A stretch of 51,101 nt of DNA from Clostridium celatum DSM 1785 (GTDB lineage Bacteria > Bacillota > Clostridia > Clostridiales > Clostridiaceae): positions 1-51,101 of the forward strand of contig NZ_KB291628.1 in NCBI RefSeq assembly GCF_000320405.1. The letters are read 5' to 3'. Shown here piece by piece: positions 26,287 to 35,572 of the stretch. The first letter of the stretch is position 1; the number at the start of each line of letters is the position of its first letter. Under the pieces are notes generated by a model that was not told where the DNA came from, made no database searches, and saw only the letters and a program-made list of their open reading frames with translations. The translations under genes were made by a program, and so were the position numbers.

Positions 26287-26442
26287 ATGTCAGAAAAAAC
26301 ATTAACATGTAGAGATTGTGGAACAGAATTTGTTTTCACAGAAGGAGAACAAGAATTCTACAAGGAAAAAGGTTTCGAAAATGAACCAACTAGATGCCCA
26401 GCTTGTAGAAAAGCTAAGAAACAACAAAATAATAGAAGATAA
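26287..26442 (+). CDS. zinc-ribbon miniprotein, 51 aa
   Basis: A short gene starting ATG at 26287, behind GGAGGA. The product begins MSEKTLTCRDCGTEFVFTEG, then EQEFYKEKGFENEPTRCPAC and a basic tail RKAKKQQNNRR. Two Cys-x-x-Cys knuckles (CRDC and CPAC) are placed about 33 residues apart and bind one zinc. This layout matches the small probable zinc-ribbon family (zf-trcl type) found widely in bacteria. It may bind RNA or DNA, but no role is proven. A terminator follows at 26461. Confidence 0.88.
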   Translation: MSEKTLTCRDCGTEFVFTEGEQEFYKEKGFENEPTRCPACRKAKKQQNNRR

Positions 26443-26460
26443 TTATAAGGTATGTTTCTT

Positions 26461-26495
26461 AAGAGTTATAGAGTTTATCTATAACTCTTTTAATT
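26461..26495 (+). terminator. rho-independent terminator
   Basis: Perfect 12-bp stem AAGAGTTATAGA (26461-26472) with TCTATAACTCTT (26478-26489), then a T-run. Confidence 0.88.
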
Positions 26496-26521
26496 TTATT
26501 AATAATATATTTAAGACAATA

Positions 26522-27363
26522 TTATACTTTAGTTAAAGATTTAAATATAACTCTATTATAGGCTTGCTCTATATCTTCGAACTTTACTAAAGTTATAAGA
26601 GATTGGTTTAAATTCTGAGCTTTTTCTAAAAGTTCTTTAGCTTTATCAAAGTTATTATTTTTCGTTTCGATTAAACCTAAGTAATAAAAAGGTTCAACAA
26701 ATTTTATATCTTCATTAATAAGATTATAAAAGATTTTAGAAGCTTCATCATAATTACCTTCTTTAAATTTAATTTCTCCATTATTAGATTTCAAAATGTT
26801 ACTATCCTTATTAAAAGCTAAAGCAGTGGATAATACACTTTTTGCTTCTTGAATATTTCCATTACATATTAAAATTGATGTTAATGTTTCATAAAGAAAG
26901 GCGTTTTTATTTTTCTCTAAAAGATTTCTTAATAAGGAAATAGATTCTTGCCTATTATTATTTTTCCATAAAACTATTGATTCTGTAATTTTTAAATTTA
27001 ATAAATCATTAGGTTTAAAATTTCTTTTTGTAAAAATTTCTTCTATATATTCATTTGCAATGGATGCTTTTCCATATTTAAGCTCACAAACTAAATAATC
27101 TATTATTATATTTACGCTACACCATGGTGAAATAATAGCACTTCTATAATAATCTAACGCTTTACTATAATTTTCAGATTTATAAGCTTTTGCACCCTTA
27201 TACACTTTAATCATATAGAGATTTGTTGCTAAAATGAATATGAATAATAAAGTAAGTAATGTTGTTATTCGAATTTTGAAATTAACAAATATTGATGATA
27301 ATAAAGAAATAATAACTATAACACATAGAAATAAAGTTTTTTTGTCTAAAAAGTTTTTTTCAT
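26522..27363 (-). pseudogene. TPR membrane protein with a frameshift in an A7 tract at its start
   Basis: The clear part (26522-27214) encodes tetratricopeptide-like helices: KGAKAYKSENYSKALDYYRS, SLLRNLLEKNKNAFLYETL, KFKEGNYDEASKIFYNLI and YYLGLIETKNNNFDKAKELL. The open frame runs back beyond that ATG through two hydrophobic helices (LFLCVIVIISLLSSIF and TLLTLLFIFILATNLY), but no start lies in that frame. The good start, ATG at 27363 behind GGGAGGG, is followed by seven A and reaches TAG at codon 6. One more A would join them into a 280-residue two-helix TPR protein. Function would be protein-protein contact at the membrane. Either an indel, phase-variable tract or base-call error. Confidence 0.75.
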
Positions 27364-27559
27364 AAGTTTCCCTCCCATACCTTTTTAAAATAAATTAAAA
27401 ATATAAATGTAATAAATAACATATTGTAGATAAATATACTATTATTATACAATATAACATTAAATAGACAAGTAATTAATAATAAATTGGTAGTTTAAAC
27501 TTATTTTTAAAAGGAGTATAATTAATAAAAAGTAAATTTAGTACATGAGGAGAATGACA

Positions 27560-28339
27560 ATGAGAGTTATGTCTTTTAATTTAAGAAGTGATTTTATTTT
27601 AGACTTCAAAAATAGATGGGATAATAGAAGAGAATTAGTGTATGATATTATAAAGAAGTATCAATGTGATATTATTGGAGTACAAGAAGTAACAAATAAA
27701 ATGTTTGAAGATATAACTGGAAATGTAAAGGATTATTATATTATTGGAAGTGCAAGAAGTAAGAGGTTTTTTTCTGAAAGAAATAATTTATTTATATCCA
27801 AAAAACATGATATAGAAGAACATAAAACTTTCTGGTTATCTAAAAGCCCCGATAAAGTGGGAAGTCAACTTTGGTACTCTTTATATCCTAGAATATGTAC
27901 AACAGCAGTTATACAATTAGAAGATAATAGAAGAGTTAGAGTCTATAATACACACTTAGATTGTTTATTGCCACAAGCTAGAGATTTTGGATTAAAAAAA
28001 CTTGGGCAATTTATTGAGAAAAATCGTAAAGTAGAAAATTTACCTGTAATTGTAATGGGAGATTTTAATGCAACTCCTAATAGTAAAGTAATAAAAAAGT
28101 TTGCTGCAGGAGAATATAGCACAAGTAGATTTGTAGCAGTTCAAGAAATAAAAAAAGAGCTTTATGAAAAATCTACTATGAGTAGTTTTAAAGGTAAAGA
28201 AAATGGGCTTCATATAGATTATATATTTGTAAGTGAAGAATTAGAAATTGTTGATGTAGATATAGTGAAAGACAATATAAATGGAAAGTACCCATCAGAT
28301 CATTATCCGTTAATTGCAGATATAAGAATAAAAAAATAA
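27560..28339 (+). CDS. endonuclease/exonuclease/phosphatase family hydrolase
   Basis: Of three in-frame ATGs, 27560 is best, seven bases after AGGAG. The 259-residue product has the EEP fold motifs in order: MRVMSFNLRSDF, CDIIGVQEV (metal Glu), VYNTHLDCLLPQARDFGLKK, VIVMGDFNATPNS (G-D-F-N), IDYIFVSEE and the C-terminal SDHYPLIADI with the catalytic Asp-His pair. All catalytic residues look intact. The family includes DNases, sphingomyelinases and phosphoesterases, so the substrate is not certain. There is no signal peptide, which favours a cytoplasmic enzyme. Single gene, ended by a strong terminator. Confidence 0.88.
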   Translation: MRVMSFNLRSDFILDFKNRWDNRRELVYDIIKKYQCDIIGVQEVTNKMFEDITGNVKDYYIIGSARSKRFFSERNNLFISKKHDIEEHKTFWLSKSPDKVGSQLWYSLYPRICTTAVIQLEDNRRVRVYNTHLDCLLPQARDFGLKKLGQFIEKNRKVENLPVIVMGDFNATPNSKVIKKFAAGEYSTSRFVAVQEIKKELYEKSTMSSFKGKENGLHIDYIFVSEELEIVDVDIVKDNINGKYPSDHYPLIADIRIKK

Positions 28340-28360
28340 CGTTAAATAATATTTTAATAT

Positions 28361-28417
28361 AGTGATGTTAATGTAAAAGGTGTGTTCAAATTATTACATT
28401 AACATTACTTTTTTTAT
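28361..28417 (+). terminator. rho-independent terminator
   Basis: 16-bp stem AGTGATGTTAATGTAA (28361-28376) with TTACATTAACATTACT (28394-28409), one G-T pair, then a run of T. Confidence 0.88.
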
Positions 28418-28547
28418 TATATTTATTTAATAAAATGTGAATTTTTTTTAAACATAAAAATATAAAGAAAAAAGTTGTTTAGGAAAATAGCTAGTTCCTT
28501 GATGTAAAATTTAAACATTAAAGATAAATAAAGGATAATAAACTTTG

Positions 28548-28567
28548 TTAGAGTTAGTATACTCTAA
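28548..28567 (+). promoter_or_regulatory. operator-like inverted repeat upstream of the MMPL operon
   Basis: TTAGAGT (28548-28554) and ACTCTAA (28561-28567) form a perfect 7-bp inverted repeat with a 6-base centre, about 115 bases before the MMPL start. TetR-type regulators, which often control such exporters, bind sites of this kind, but no regulator gene is next to it. Apart from this and the terminator at 28361, the 343-base gap holds nothing I can name. Confidence 0.4.
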
Positions 28568-28682
28568 TTTGATTATAAGATAAATTTATAAATTAAAAAA
28601 CAAAAAAAGCCTTAAAACGGACTTTGTAAAAAAAATATAAAAATATTAATATTGAAGGAGTTGAAAGAGGGGGGAAATAAAA

Positions 28683-30770
28683 ATGAGGGGTATATCACAA
28701 AAAATAGCTCAAAGTAGAATAGTAATATTAATTATAGCATTTATATTATTAATACCATCAGTAATTGGTTATTTTAATACAAAAGTAAATTATGATATAT
28801 TGAGCTATTTGCCTAATGATTTAGAAACAAGGCAAGCACAAGCAATTTTAAAAGATCAATTTGATTGTGGATCTTTAGCTATGTTGATTGTAGAAAATAT
28901 GGAAAGTAAAGATGTAGCTAAATTAAAGGAAAAAGTAGAAGAGATTGAGGGAGTAAATGAAGTTATATGGACTAATGATGTACTTGATATATCAGTTCCA
29001 GATCAAATATTACCAGAAAGTATACGAGATATGCTTTATTCAGATAATTCAACATTAATGATAATTAAGTTAAAGGAAAGTGATGCAGATATTCAGACTG
29101 AAGAGGCAATTTCTGAAATTAGGAAGGTAGCAGGAAAACAAGCATTTTTGAGTGGGATTGCAGGAGTAATTAAAGATACAAAAGATTTAGCTGATAAGGA
29201 AACTCCTATTTATGTTTTAATAGCAGTTATTTTATCAGTTATAGTCTTAAGCCTAACAATGGAATCATTTATAATACCATTAATATTCCTTGCAAGTATA
29301 GGTATAGCTATTATTTACAATATGGGAACCAATATTATTTTTGGAGATATTTCTTATATAACAAAAGCATTATCTGCAGTTCTGCAATTAGGGGTTACAA
29401 TGGATTATTCAATCTTCTTGCTTCATAGATATGATGAAGAGAGGGAAGTAGTAAATAATAAGACAGATGCCATGGCTACAGCTATAGAAAAAACAATAGA
29501 GTCTATTTCAGGAAGTTCACTTACAACAATTGCTGGATTTTTAGCTTTATGTATTATGGATTTAGCTTTAGGAAAAGATATAGGACTTGTAATGGCTAAA
29601 GGAGTAGTTTTAGGAGTAATTTGTACAATAACAGTACTACCAGCTTTGATATTAACATTTGATAAAGTAATTCATAAATTTAATCACAAAACATTATTAC
29701 CTAAGTTTGAAAAAAGTTCAGATTTTATAATAAAACATCATAAGATTTTTGTATTAATAGCCATGTTAGCATTAATACCGGCTATTATTGGATATAACAA
29801 GACAGAAGTTTATTACAATTTAGATGAATCACTACCTAAAGATTTACCTTCAATAGTATCTAGTGAAAAGCTTAAAACCGATTATGATATGATGTCTACC
29901 AATATTATATTAGTTAGTGATGAGTTAGAAAGCTATAAAGTCAATGAGATGATTGATGAATTAAAAGAAATTGATGGTGTAACATCTGTAATTGGTCTTG
30001 AAGATATATTAGGTTCAAGAATACCTCAAAGCTTTATACCAAGTAGTTTATTAGAAAAGATAAAAAGTGGTGGATATGAAGAAATAATGCTTAATTCAAA
30101 ATATAAAGCAGCATCAGATGAAGTTGCCAAACAATTAGATGAAATAAATTCAATAGTGAAAAAGTATGATTCGGAAGGTTTAGTTGGAGGAGAAGCACCT
30201 TTAACTAATGATTTAATTGATATAGCTGATAATGATTTTAAAAGGGTAAGTGTAGCTTCAATATTAGCGATATTTTTAATAATATTAATCATCTTTAAAT
30301 CACCAATAGTACCAATATTATTAGTTTTAGCTATAGAGCTTGCAATTTATATAAATCTTGGAATTCCATTTTATATGGGAACTAGTATTCCATTTATATC
30401 TTCCATAGTAATTGGAACTATTCAATTAGGAGCAACAGTTGACTACGCAATTTTATTGACATCAAGATTTAAAGAAGAATTAGCAAAGACATCTGATAAG
30501 ATAGAAGCAATGAGAATAGCACTTAAAAGTTCATCAAGATCTATAGTTACAAGTGCATTGACATTTTTTGCTGCAACTGCAGGTGTTGGAATAGTATCGG
30601 ATATGGAAATGATAAGTTCATTATGTACTCTTATGGCAAGAGGTGCAATTATAAGTATGTTTGTAATTTTATTTGTGTTACCAGGTATATTGCTAATTTT
30701 TGGAAGATTAGTAGTTAAAACTAGTAAAACATTTGTTGAATGTGGTGAAGGGGGAAATAATAATGAATAA
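28683..30770 (+). CDS. MMPL/RND-superfamily (HAE3-type) transporter
   Basis: A 695-residue membrane protein in two related halves. Each half has one helix, a long extracytoplasmic domain (about residues 33-170 and 370-515), then a block of about five helices. Features: VLIAVILSVIVLSLTMESFI, LGVTMDYSIFLLHRYDEERE and the second-half copy LGATVDYAILLTSRFKEELA, with Asp-Tyr residues in the fourth helix that fit the proton relay of RND proteins. MMPL proteins export lipids, siderophores or drugs. The substrate is unknown. A GGGGGG stretch precedes the ATG. The next gene starts 8 bases before this one stops, so the two are translationally coupled. Confidence 0.88.
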   Translation: MRGISQKIAQSRIVILIIAFILLIPSVIGYFNTKVNYDILSYLPNDLETRQAQAILKDQFDCGSLAMLIVENMESKDVAKLKEKVEEIEGVNEVIWTNDVLDISVPDQILPESIRDMLYSDNSTLMIIKLKESDADIQTEEAISEIRKVAGKQAFLSGIAGVIKDTKDLADKETPIYVLIAVILSVIVLSLTMESFIIPLIFLASIGIAIIYNMGTNIIFGDISYITKALSAVLQLGVTMDYSIFLLHRYDEEREVVNNKTDAMATAIEKTIESISGSSLTTIAGFLALCIMDLALGKDIGLVMAKGVVLGVICTITVLPALILTFDKVIHKFNHKTLLPKFEKSSDFIIKHHKIFVLIAMLALIPAIIGYNKTEVYYNLDESLPKDLPSIVSSEKLKTDYDMMSTNIILVSDELESYKVNEMIDELKEIDGVTSVIGLEDILGSRIPQSFIPSSLLEKIKSGGYEEIMLNSKYKAASDEVAKQLDEINSIVKKYDSEGLVGGEAPLTNDLIDIADNDFKRVSVASILAIFLIILIIFKSPIVPILLVLAIELAIYINLGIPFYMGTSIPFISSIVIGTIQLGATVDYAILLTSRFKEELAKTSDKIEAMRIALKSSSRSIVTSALTFFAATAGVGIVSDMEMISSLCTLMARGAIISMFVILFVLPGILLIFGRLVVKTSKTFVECGEGGNNNE

Positions 30771-33507
30771 AGCATTATCAAAAAAGCTTATATGCTTAGT
30801 TGCGTTAATTACAACTACAACATCTACAGTAGCATTTGGACAAGATATTAAAAAGGATGAAACAGTTTATGTTATATTAGACGAAAATGGCAATCCTACT
30901 GAACAGATAGTAAGTGATTGGATTAGTGGTGATAAGGTATTAGGTGAGTTTAAAGATAATTCTAATTTGAAGGATATAAAGAATGTAAAAGGTGATGAAG
31001 AGCCTTCAATATCAGGTAATGAATTAACTTGGAATATAAGTTCAGAAAATCTTTATTATGAAGGAACAAGTAATAAGGACTTACCATTAAGCTTATCAGT
31101 AAATTATGAGTTTAATGGAAAAAAGGTAAATCCTAGGGATGTAATTGGAGAAGAAGGAAGTTTTAAAATTACTTTAACTGTTAAAAATAATGAAAGTAAA
31201 GTGAAAAATATTAATGGAAAGTCTAGAAAGTTATATGTACCATTTTTAAGTGCAATAGAATTAACACTATCAAATGATAATTTTAAAAATATAAAGGTAA
31301 GCTCTGGTAAAGTTTTAAATGATGGAAATAACTCACTTATAACTTTTATAGCACTTCCAGGACTTAAGGAATCTTTAAATTTAGATGATGTTTTAGGAGA
31401 GTTATTAAGTGATAGCAGTATCAATTTAGAAGATACAATTGAAATTACGGGAGACACAACAAGTTTTGAAGTTCCTGCTATAATTATGATTGCAACTACA
31501 GCTAATGAAGAACTTGAAGAATTAAAGGGTACAGATAAAATAAGTGATTTAAAAAAATCATTAAACGAATTACAAAGTGGAGGAGAAGAATTATTAAGTG
31601 GTAGTAAAGAATTATTAGATGGACAAACTGAATTAGCTACAAATTATATAAAGTTTGATGATGGAGTTAATAGCTTAAGTAGTGGAGCAAATACGTTAAG
31701 AGATGGTATAAATACTTTAAGGGATAATGTACCTACATTAATGAATGGTGCAAATCAATTAAATAGTGGAGCAGGTCAAATAAAAGATAATTATGCTATT
31801 TTTGACAAAGGAGTATCATCTTTAGCTGGTGGAGCAAATACGTTAAATAATGGAATAAATAAATTAAATAATAGTGTTCCAGAACTAGCAAGTGGAGCAA
31901 ATGAATTAAATACTGGATTGGGACAAGTAAAAGAAAATTATACTGTTTTTGATGAAGGAATATCTTCATTAGCAGATGGAGCAACTAGTTTAAATAGTGG
32001 TATAAGTATTTTAAGTAGTAATGCACCTAATTTGATAAATGGAGCAAATGAATTAAATAATGGATTAGAAAAAGTAAAAGAAAATTATACTGCTTTTGAT
32101 GAAGGAGTATCGTCATTAACTAATGGAGCTAGTACTTTAAATGATGGAATAAATACTTTAAAAAATAGTGCTCCTAGCTTAAGTGAAGGTGCAAATACTT
32201 TAAATAGTGGACTTCAAGCTTTAAGTAATTCCCAAGCTCAATTTACATCAGGAGTTCAAGCATTTATAAGTAATACTGAAAACATTAGGGCAGGATATGC
32301 TAATTTAGATGGAGGAATAGATTCTGCATTAGCTGGAGCAACTGAGTTAAATAATGAGTTAGCTAATGGTAGTGGAGCTGTTAATGAACTTTTAAATTCG
32401 GCAGTTAATCTAGAGTCAATTGCTAGTAATCTTGATGTAATAGCTGGTATATTAGCAGCTAGTGATGATGAAACAAGTAAAGCTCAATCTACAGAAATTT
32501 ATAATCTAAGCCAAAGTATCAAAGATATTTCATCAGCACAACAAGGTGGAATTAGTAGCTTATCAGATTCAGTGAACTCAGCAGCTAATGGAGCAGCTTT
32601 ATTACAACAAGGCTTAACAAGTACATCATCAGGATCAAAGGAGTTATTAGGAAACGTTGATGCTTTAATATCTGCAGGATCAGACTTATCTAATGGGTCA
32701 ATTCAAATAGGTGATGCAATAAATGCATTATATGGAGGAAGTACAGAACTTGTAAATGGAGCAAAGCAATTAACTACTGGCATTGATAGTTTAGCAAATG
32801 GAAGCAGTACATTATTAAATGGAGCAAATGAGTTAAATGAAAATTCAAAGAAAATAAATTCAGCAGTAGGGTTATTATATGAAGGAAGTACAAAATTATC
32901 AAAAGGAACAAGTGATTTAAGTGAAGGAACAAGCGTATTAGCACAGGGAAGTAATACATTAGTAAATGGAGCAAATGAATTAAATACAAACTCAAAGAAA
33001 ATAGATTCAGCTGTGAGCAAATTATATGAAGGAACTTTAGCTTTAGTAAGTGGTGGAGAAACATTAAGTAGTGGTGTTGAAGAACTTGCCAATGGTGGAA
33101 ATGAATTAGCAGATGGAGCAAGTACTTTAAGTGAAAATTCAGCTAAAATATTGGAAGGAACAGAGCAGTTAGAAAATGGAACAAATGAGCTATATGATGG
33201 AGTTACAAAACTTAAGGAAGAAGGTTTAGATAAATTAAATGAAGAAGGAAATAAAGCTATAGATGATATTGATGGATTAGTGGAAGTTAAAGATGAATTA
33301 GTAGAAATGGCAAAAGAGTATGGTGTATATTCAGGATTATCAGATAATATGACAGGTACTGTCAAATTTATAATGAGAAGCGATGCTATTAAGAGCACAA
33401 AAGAAGAAATCAAATCAAAAGATGAAAAAGAAACAGAAGTTTCAGGGGTTAAAAAGGAAAGTAAATCAATATTTAATAAAATAAAGGAATGGTTTAATTT
33501 AGAATAA
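30763..33507 (+). CDS. secreted X-X-X-Leu-X-X-Gly heptad-repeat protein, MMPL partner
   Basis: The start is the ATG at 30763, behind GGGGGAA and inside the end of the MMPL gene. Its N-terminus MNKALSKKLICLVALITTTT ends in STVAFGQ, a signal peptide. Residues about 30-260 form an ordered N-terminal domain. Then come long arrays of the seven-residue motif X-X-X-Leu-X-X-Gly, as in YhgE/Pip-type proteins. They group into a 49-residue super-repeat: four copies at 31645-32232 and two at 32800-33093, separated by a different Ala/Ser-rich part. The last 50 residues are charged, without a membrane anchor. It probably forms a long extracellular rod working with the transporter, by operon context. Confidence 0.85.
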   Translation: MNKALSKKLICLVALITTTTSTVAFGQDIKKDETVYVILDENGNPTEQIVSDWISGDKVLGEFKDNSNLKDIKNVKGDEEPSISGNELTWNISSENLYYEGTSNKDLPLSLSVNYEFNGKKVNPRDVIGEEGSFKITLTVKNNESKVKNINGKSRKLYVPFLSAIELTLSNDNFKNIKVSSGKVLNDGNNSLITFIALPGLKESLNLDDVLGELLSDSSINLEDTIEITGDTTSFEVPAIIMIATTANEELEELKGTDKISDLKKSLNELQSGGEELLSGSKELLDGQTELATNYIKFDDGVNSLSSGANTLRDGINTLRDNVPTLMNGANQLNSGAGQIKDNYAIFDKGVSSLAGGANTLNNGINKLNNSVPELASGANELNTGLGQVKENYTVFDEGISSLADGATSLNSGISILSSNAPNLINGANELNNGLEKVKENYTAFDEGVSSLTNGASTLNDGINTLKNSAPSLSEGANTLNSGLQALSNSQAQFTSGVQAFISNTENIRAGYANLDGGIDSALAGATELNNELANGSGAVNELLNSAVNLESIASNLDVIAGILAASDDETSKAQSTEIYNLSQSIKDISSAQQGGISSLSDSVNSAANGAALLQQGLTSTSSGSKELLGNVDALISAGSDLSNGSIQIGDAINALYGGSTELVNGAKQLTTGIDSLANGSSTLLNGANELNENSKKINSAVGLLYEGSTKLSKGTSDLSEGTSVLAQGSNTLVNGANELNTNSKKIDSAVSKLYEGTLALVSGGETLSSGVEELANGGNELADGASTLSENSAKILEGTEQLENGTNELYDGVTKLKEEGLDKLNEEGNKAIDDIDGLVEVKDELVEMAKEYGVYSGLSDNMTGTVKFIMRSDAIKSTKEEIKSKDEKETEVSGVKKESKSIFNKIKEWFNLE
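31645..32232 (+). repeat. four tandem 147-bp super-repeats in the heptad protein gene
   Basis: Four units of exactly 147 bases (49 codons, seven heptads) start at 31645, 31792, 31939 and 32086. Each begins with Tyr-x-x-Phe-Asp and contains S-L-x-x-G-A-x-x-L-x-x-G-I. Two more 147-base units, alike in sequence to each other, start at 32800 and 32947. Confidence 0.8.
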
Positions 33508-33559
33508 GGATATATAATAAATTAAATAGCTTAGAATAGATAAGAGAAAATAGCATATT

Positions 33560-33677
33560 AAAAAGGGAGTTTATGATATAACTTAAGTGAAATAGTAGAT
33601 TTTAACTGAAATTTTAAAGTTATTATTTAGTTAAATTTAAATACAATAAATTTAAGAATATTATAAGATCCCTTTTT
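33560..33677 (+). terminator. possible long-loop terminator of the MMPL operon
   Basis: AAAAAGGGA (33560-33568) is complementary to TCCCTTTTT (33669-33677), and ATTTTTT follows. The 100-base loop is unusual, so this is weak evidence. Nothing else is seen between 33508 and 33721. Confidence 0.35.
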
Positions 33678-33721
33678 ATTTTTTATAAAGAAAGACTACA
33701 TAAGAATAAGGAGAGAGAAAA

Positions 33722-34189
33722 ATGAATTTTGGATATTTTAATTCGCCTATAGGAACTATAAAAATTGAAGCAGATGATGAATATATTACAGCAGTCTATT
33801 TTATTGATAAAAATAGTACTTTAAATACAGACGTAGAAGAGGTAAATGATAGCATAATTATCTGTAAGAAGCAGCTACAAGAATATTTTAATGGTATAAC
33901 AAAGTGCTTTGATATAAAGCTTAAATTTTTAAAAGCAACAGAATTTCAAAAAAAGGTATGGAAAGAACTACAAAAAATCCCGTATGGTCAAACTGCTTCT
34001 TATAAGGAAATAGCTGAAAGAATTAATAATCCTAAAGGATGCAGAGCTGTAGGAAATGCAAACAATAAAAATCCTATAGCTATCATAGTTCCATGTCATA
34101 GAATTGTTGGATCAAATGGAAAAATGGTAGGTTATGCTGGAGGAATAGATAAAAAAGAGTTTCTTTTAAGTTTGGAATGTGAAAATTAA
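33722..34189 (+). CDS. ogt: methylated-DNA-protein-cysteine methyltransferase
   Basis: A 155-residue O6-alkylguanine-DNA alkyltransferase that removes methyl groups from guanine in DNA and is used up in the process. The active site PCHRIVG has the acceptor Cys125, and the DNA-binding part has IPYGQTASYKEIAERINNPK and the RAVGNANNKNP stretch. The short N-terminal domain places it with the Ogt type rather than Ada. AAGGAGAG precedes the ATG. It is a single gene; no adaptive-response regulator is visible nearby. Confidence 0.92.
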   Translation: MNFGYFNSPIGTIKIEADDEYITAVYFIDKNSTLNTDVEEVNDSIIICKKQLQEYFNGITKCFDIKLKFLKATEFQKKVWKELQKIPYGQTASYKEIAERINNPKGCRAVGNANNKNPIAIIVPCHRIVGSNGKMVGYAGGIDKKEFLLSLECEN

Positions 34190-34191
34190 TT

Positions 34192-34248
34192 ATAAATGGC
34201 AAAATAGAGGATATATTATAACAATTTAATCTCATATTTGCCATTTAT
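34192..34248. terminator. stem-loop between ogt and the convergent ABC permease
   Basis: ATAAATGGCAAA (34192-34203) pairs with TTTGCCATTTAT (34237-34248) over a 33-base loop. The T-run is weak. Probably ends ogt and perhaps the ABC exporter operon. Confidence 0.6.
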
Positions 34249-34297
34249 AAAATGTTTATATATTAATTTTCATATAGTTATATTTTTAAAATAAATA

Positions 34298-35572
34298 TTA
34301 TACTTTTTTATTCTTTTTCATTAACTTTAAAGCATTAGTTAATTTTATAGGATTCCCATACATTAAAGTACCAAGTCTGTAAATTTTAGCTGCACCTAAA
34401 GCGATTAATATGGTGGATATAGCTAGTATTATAAAGGAAATAATTATTTCAATATTAGCTACAGTCCCCATAGCTACTCTTATTAGCATTGTCATACATG
34501 AACTAAAAGGTATAAATGATGCTATTTTGATAAGAGGGCTATCACTATTACTTAAACCAAACATACTGATAAAGAATACAACAACAAAAATCATAGTAAT
34601 AGGACCAATACTTGAACTAATTTCTTCAGTTTTAGAAACAAGAGCTCCTAAAGCACCGAATATAAATGCATAGAATAGGAAACCGATTCCTCCAAATAAA
34701 GCAAAAGTAATTAAAAGGTTACTAGGAATGTTAAATACACTATCCAATAAACCATTCCAAGCATTTCTGTTTATAGAATAAGTAACTAATCCAGAGGTAA
34801 GAATAATTCCAACTTGAATAAATATGGAAATGCTAGCTGCTAGTACTTTACCGAAAATAAGACTATTGCTACTAGCACTTGTTATTAATACTTCAATAGC
34901 ACGATTGCTTTTTTCAGATGTTACAGAAACAGCAATAAGTTGACCATATAATAAAATTAACATATATAATGCAAAAATAAGTATATAAACATAGAAAAAG
35001 TTACTAGCTTTATCTTCGCCTAATACTGTTACATCTGATTCTACAGGTGAATTAATTATTGATTGTAATTCATCAAAATTTAAGTTGTTAGTATCTGCAT
35101 AAGATTTTTGATTTAAGGTTGTTAATATATTTTCAAAAACCATCTGATTGTGGTCAGCAAAGTTAGAATTATTAACTAAATATGTGTATTTGCTTAAGCT
35201 ATAAACAATAAATCCAGCTTTAGCATCACCATTTTTTATTAGATTTTCACACTCTTCAGTTGTATCAACCTTATTCCAAGAAGAATTAGGAAAAGAAAGT
35301 TCAAGTATAGATAAATCTTCAAATATATTTTCATTATCTATAATAATAAAAGTTTCTTTATCTTCTTTTTCAGAAATATCGTTAGTATCTATAGTATCAC
35401 TTATATTGCTATTATTACTTAAACCAGGAATAATATTAGACATATCAAAAAATGATGGGATTGATAATCCGATTATAAGTAATGCTGAAACAAGAATTGT
35501 TGTAATTAAATATCCTTTAGATTTAAAGTAATTAGTTAGTTCAAAGCTTAATACGGCTAAAAATTGTTTCAT
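34298..35572 (-). CDS. ABC-2 type transporter permease (NatB-like)
   Basis: A 424-residue membrane protein: one N-terminal helix (YLITTILVSALLIIGLSIPS), a large extracytoplasmic domain (about residues 40-190) and five or six C-terminal helices. It has the ABC-2 coupling region with SNRAIEVLITSASSNSLIFGKVLA. This layout is that of NatB-like Na+ or peptide exporters. It is the membrane part of a pair with the ATPase just upstream. Its ATG overlaps the ATPase stop by one base (TAATG), so the two are translationally coupled. Substrate unknown; drug, peptide or ion export are all possible. Confidence 0.85.
   Translation of the reverse strand: MKQFLAVLSFELTNYFKSKGYLITTILVSALLIIGLSIPSFFDMSNIIPGLSNNSNISDTIDTNDISEKEDKETFIIIDNENIFEDLSILELSFPNSSWNKVDTTEECENLIKNGDAKAGFIVYSLSKYTYLVNNSNFADHNQMVFENILTTLNQKSYADTNNLNFDELQSIINSPVESDVTVLGEDKASNFFYVYILIFALYMLILLYGQLIAVSVTSEKSNRAIEVLITSASSNSLIFGKVLAASISIFIQVGIILTSGLVTYSINRNAWNGLLDSVFNIPSNLLITFALFGGIGFLFYAFIFGALGALVSKTEEISSSIGPITMIFVVVFFISMFGLSNSDSPLIKIASFIPFSSCMTMLIRVAMGTVANIEIIISFIILAISTILIALGAAKIYRLGTLMYGNPIKLTNALKLMKKNKKV

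Noticed and set aside
26318..26536. A 72-codon plus-strand frame over the zinc-ribbon gene
   Set aside because: It overlaps the zinc-ribbon miniprotein in another frame, has no ribosome site and runs through the terminator.
31645..33093. Regular spacing like a CRISPR array
   Set aside because: The repeats are coding, in frame, have no unique spacers and encode heptads.
32703..33413. Long minus-strand open frame inside the heptad-repeat gene
   Set aside because: It is a shadow of the repetitive coding strand; no ribosome site, and its Ser/Pro/Phe-rich composition is the antisense of Gly/Glu/Asn codons.
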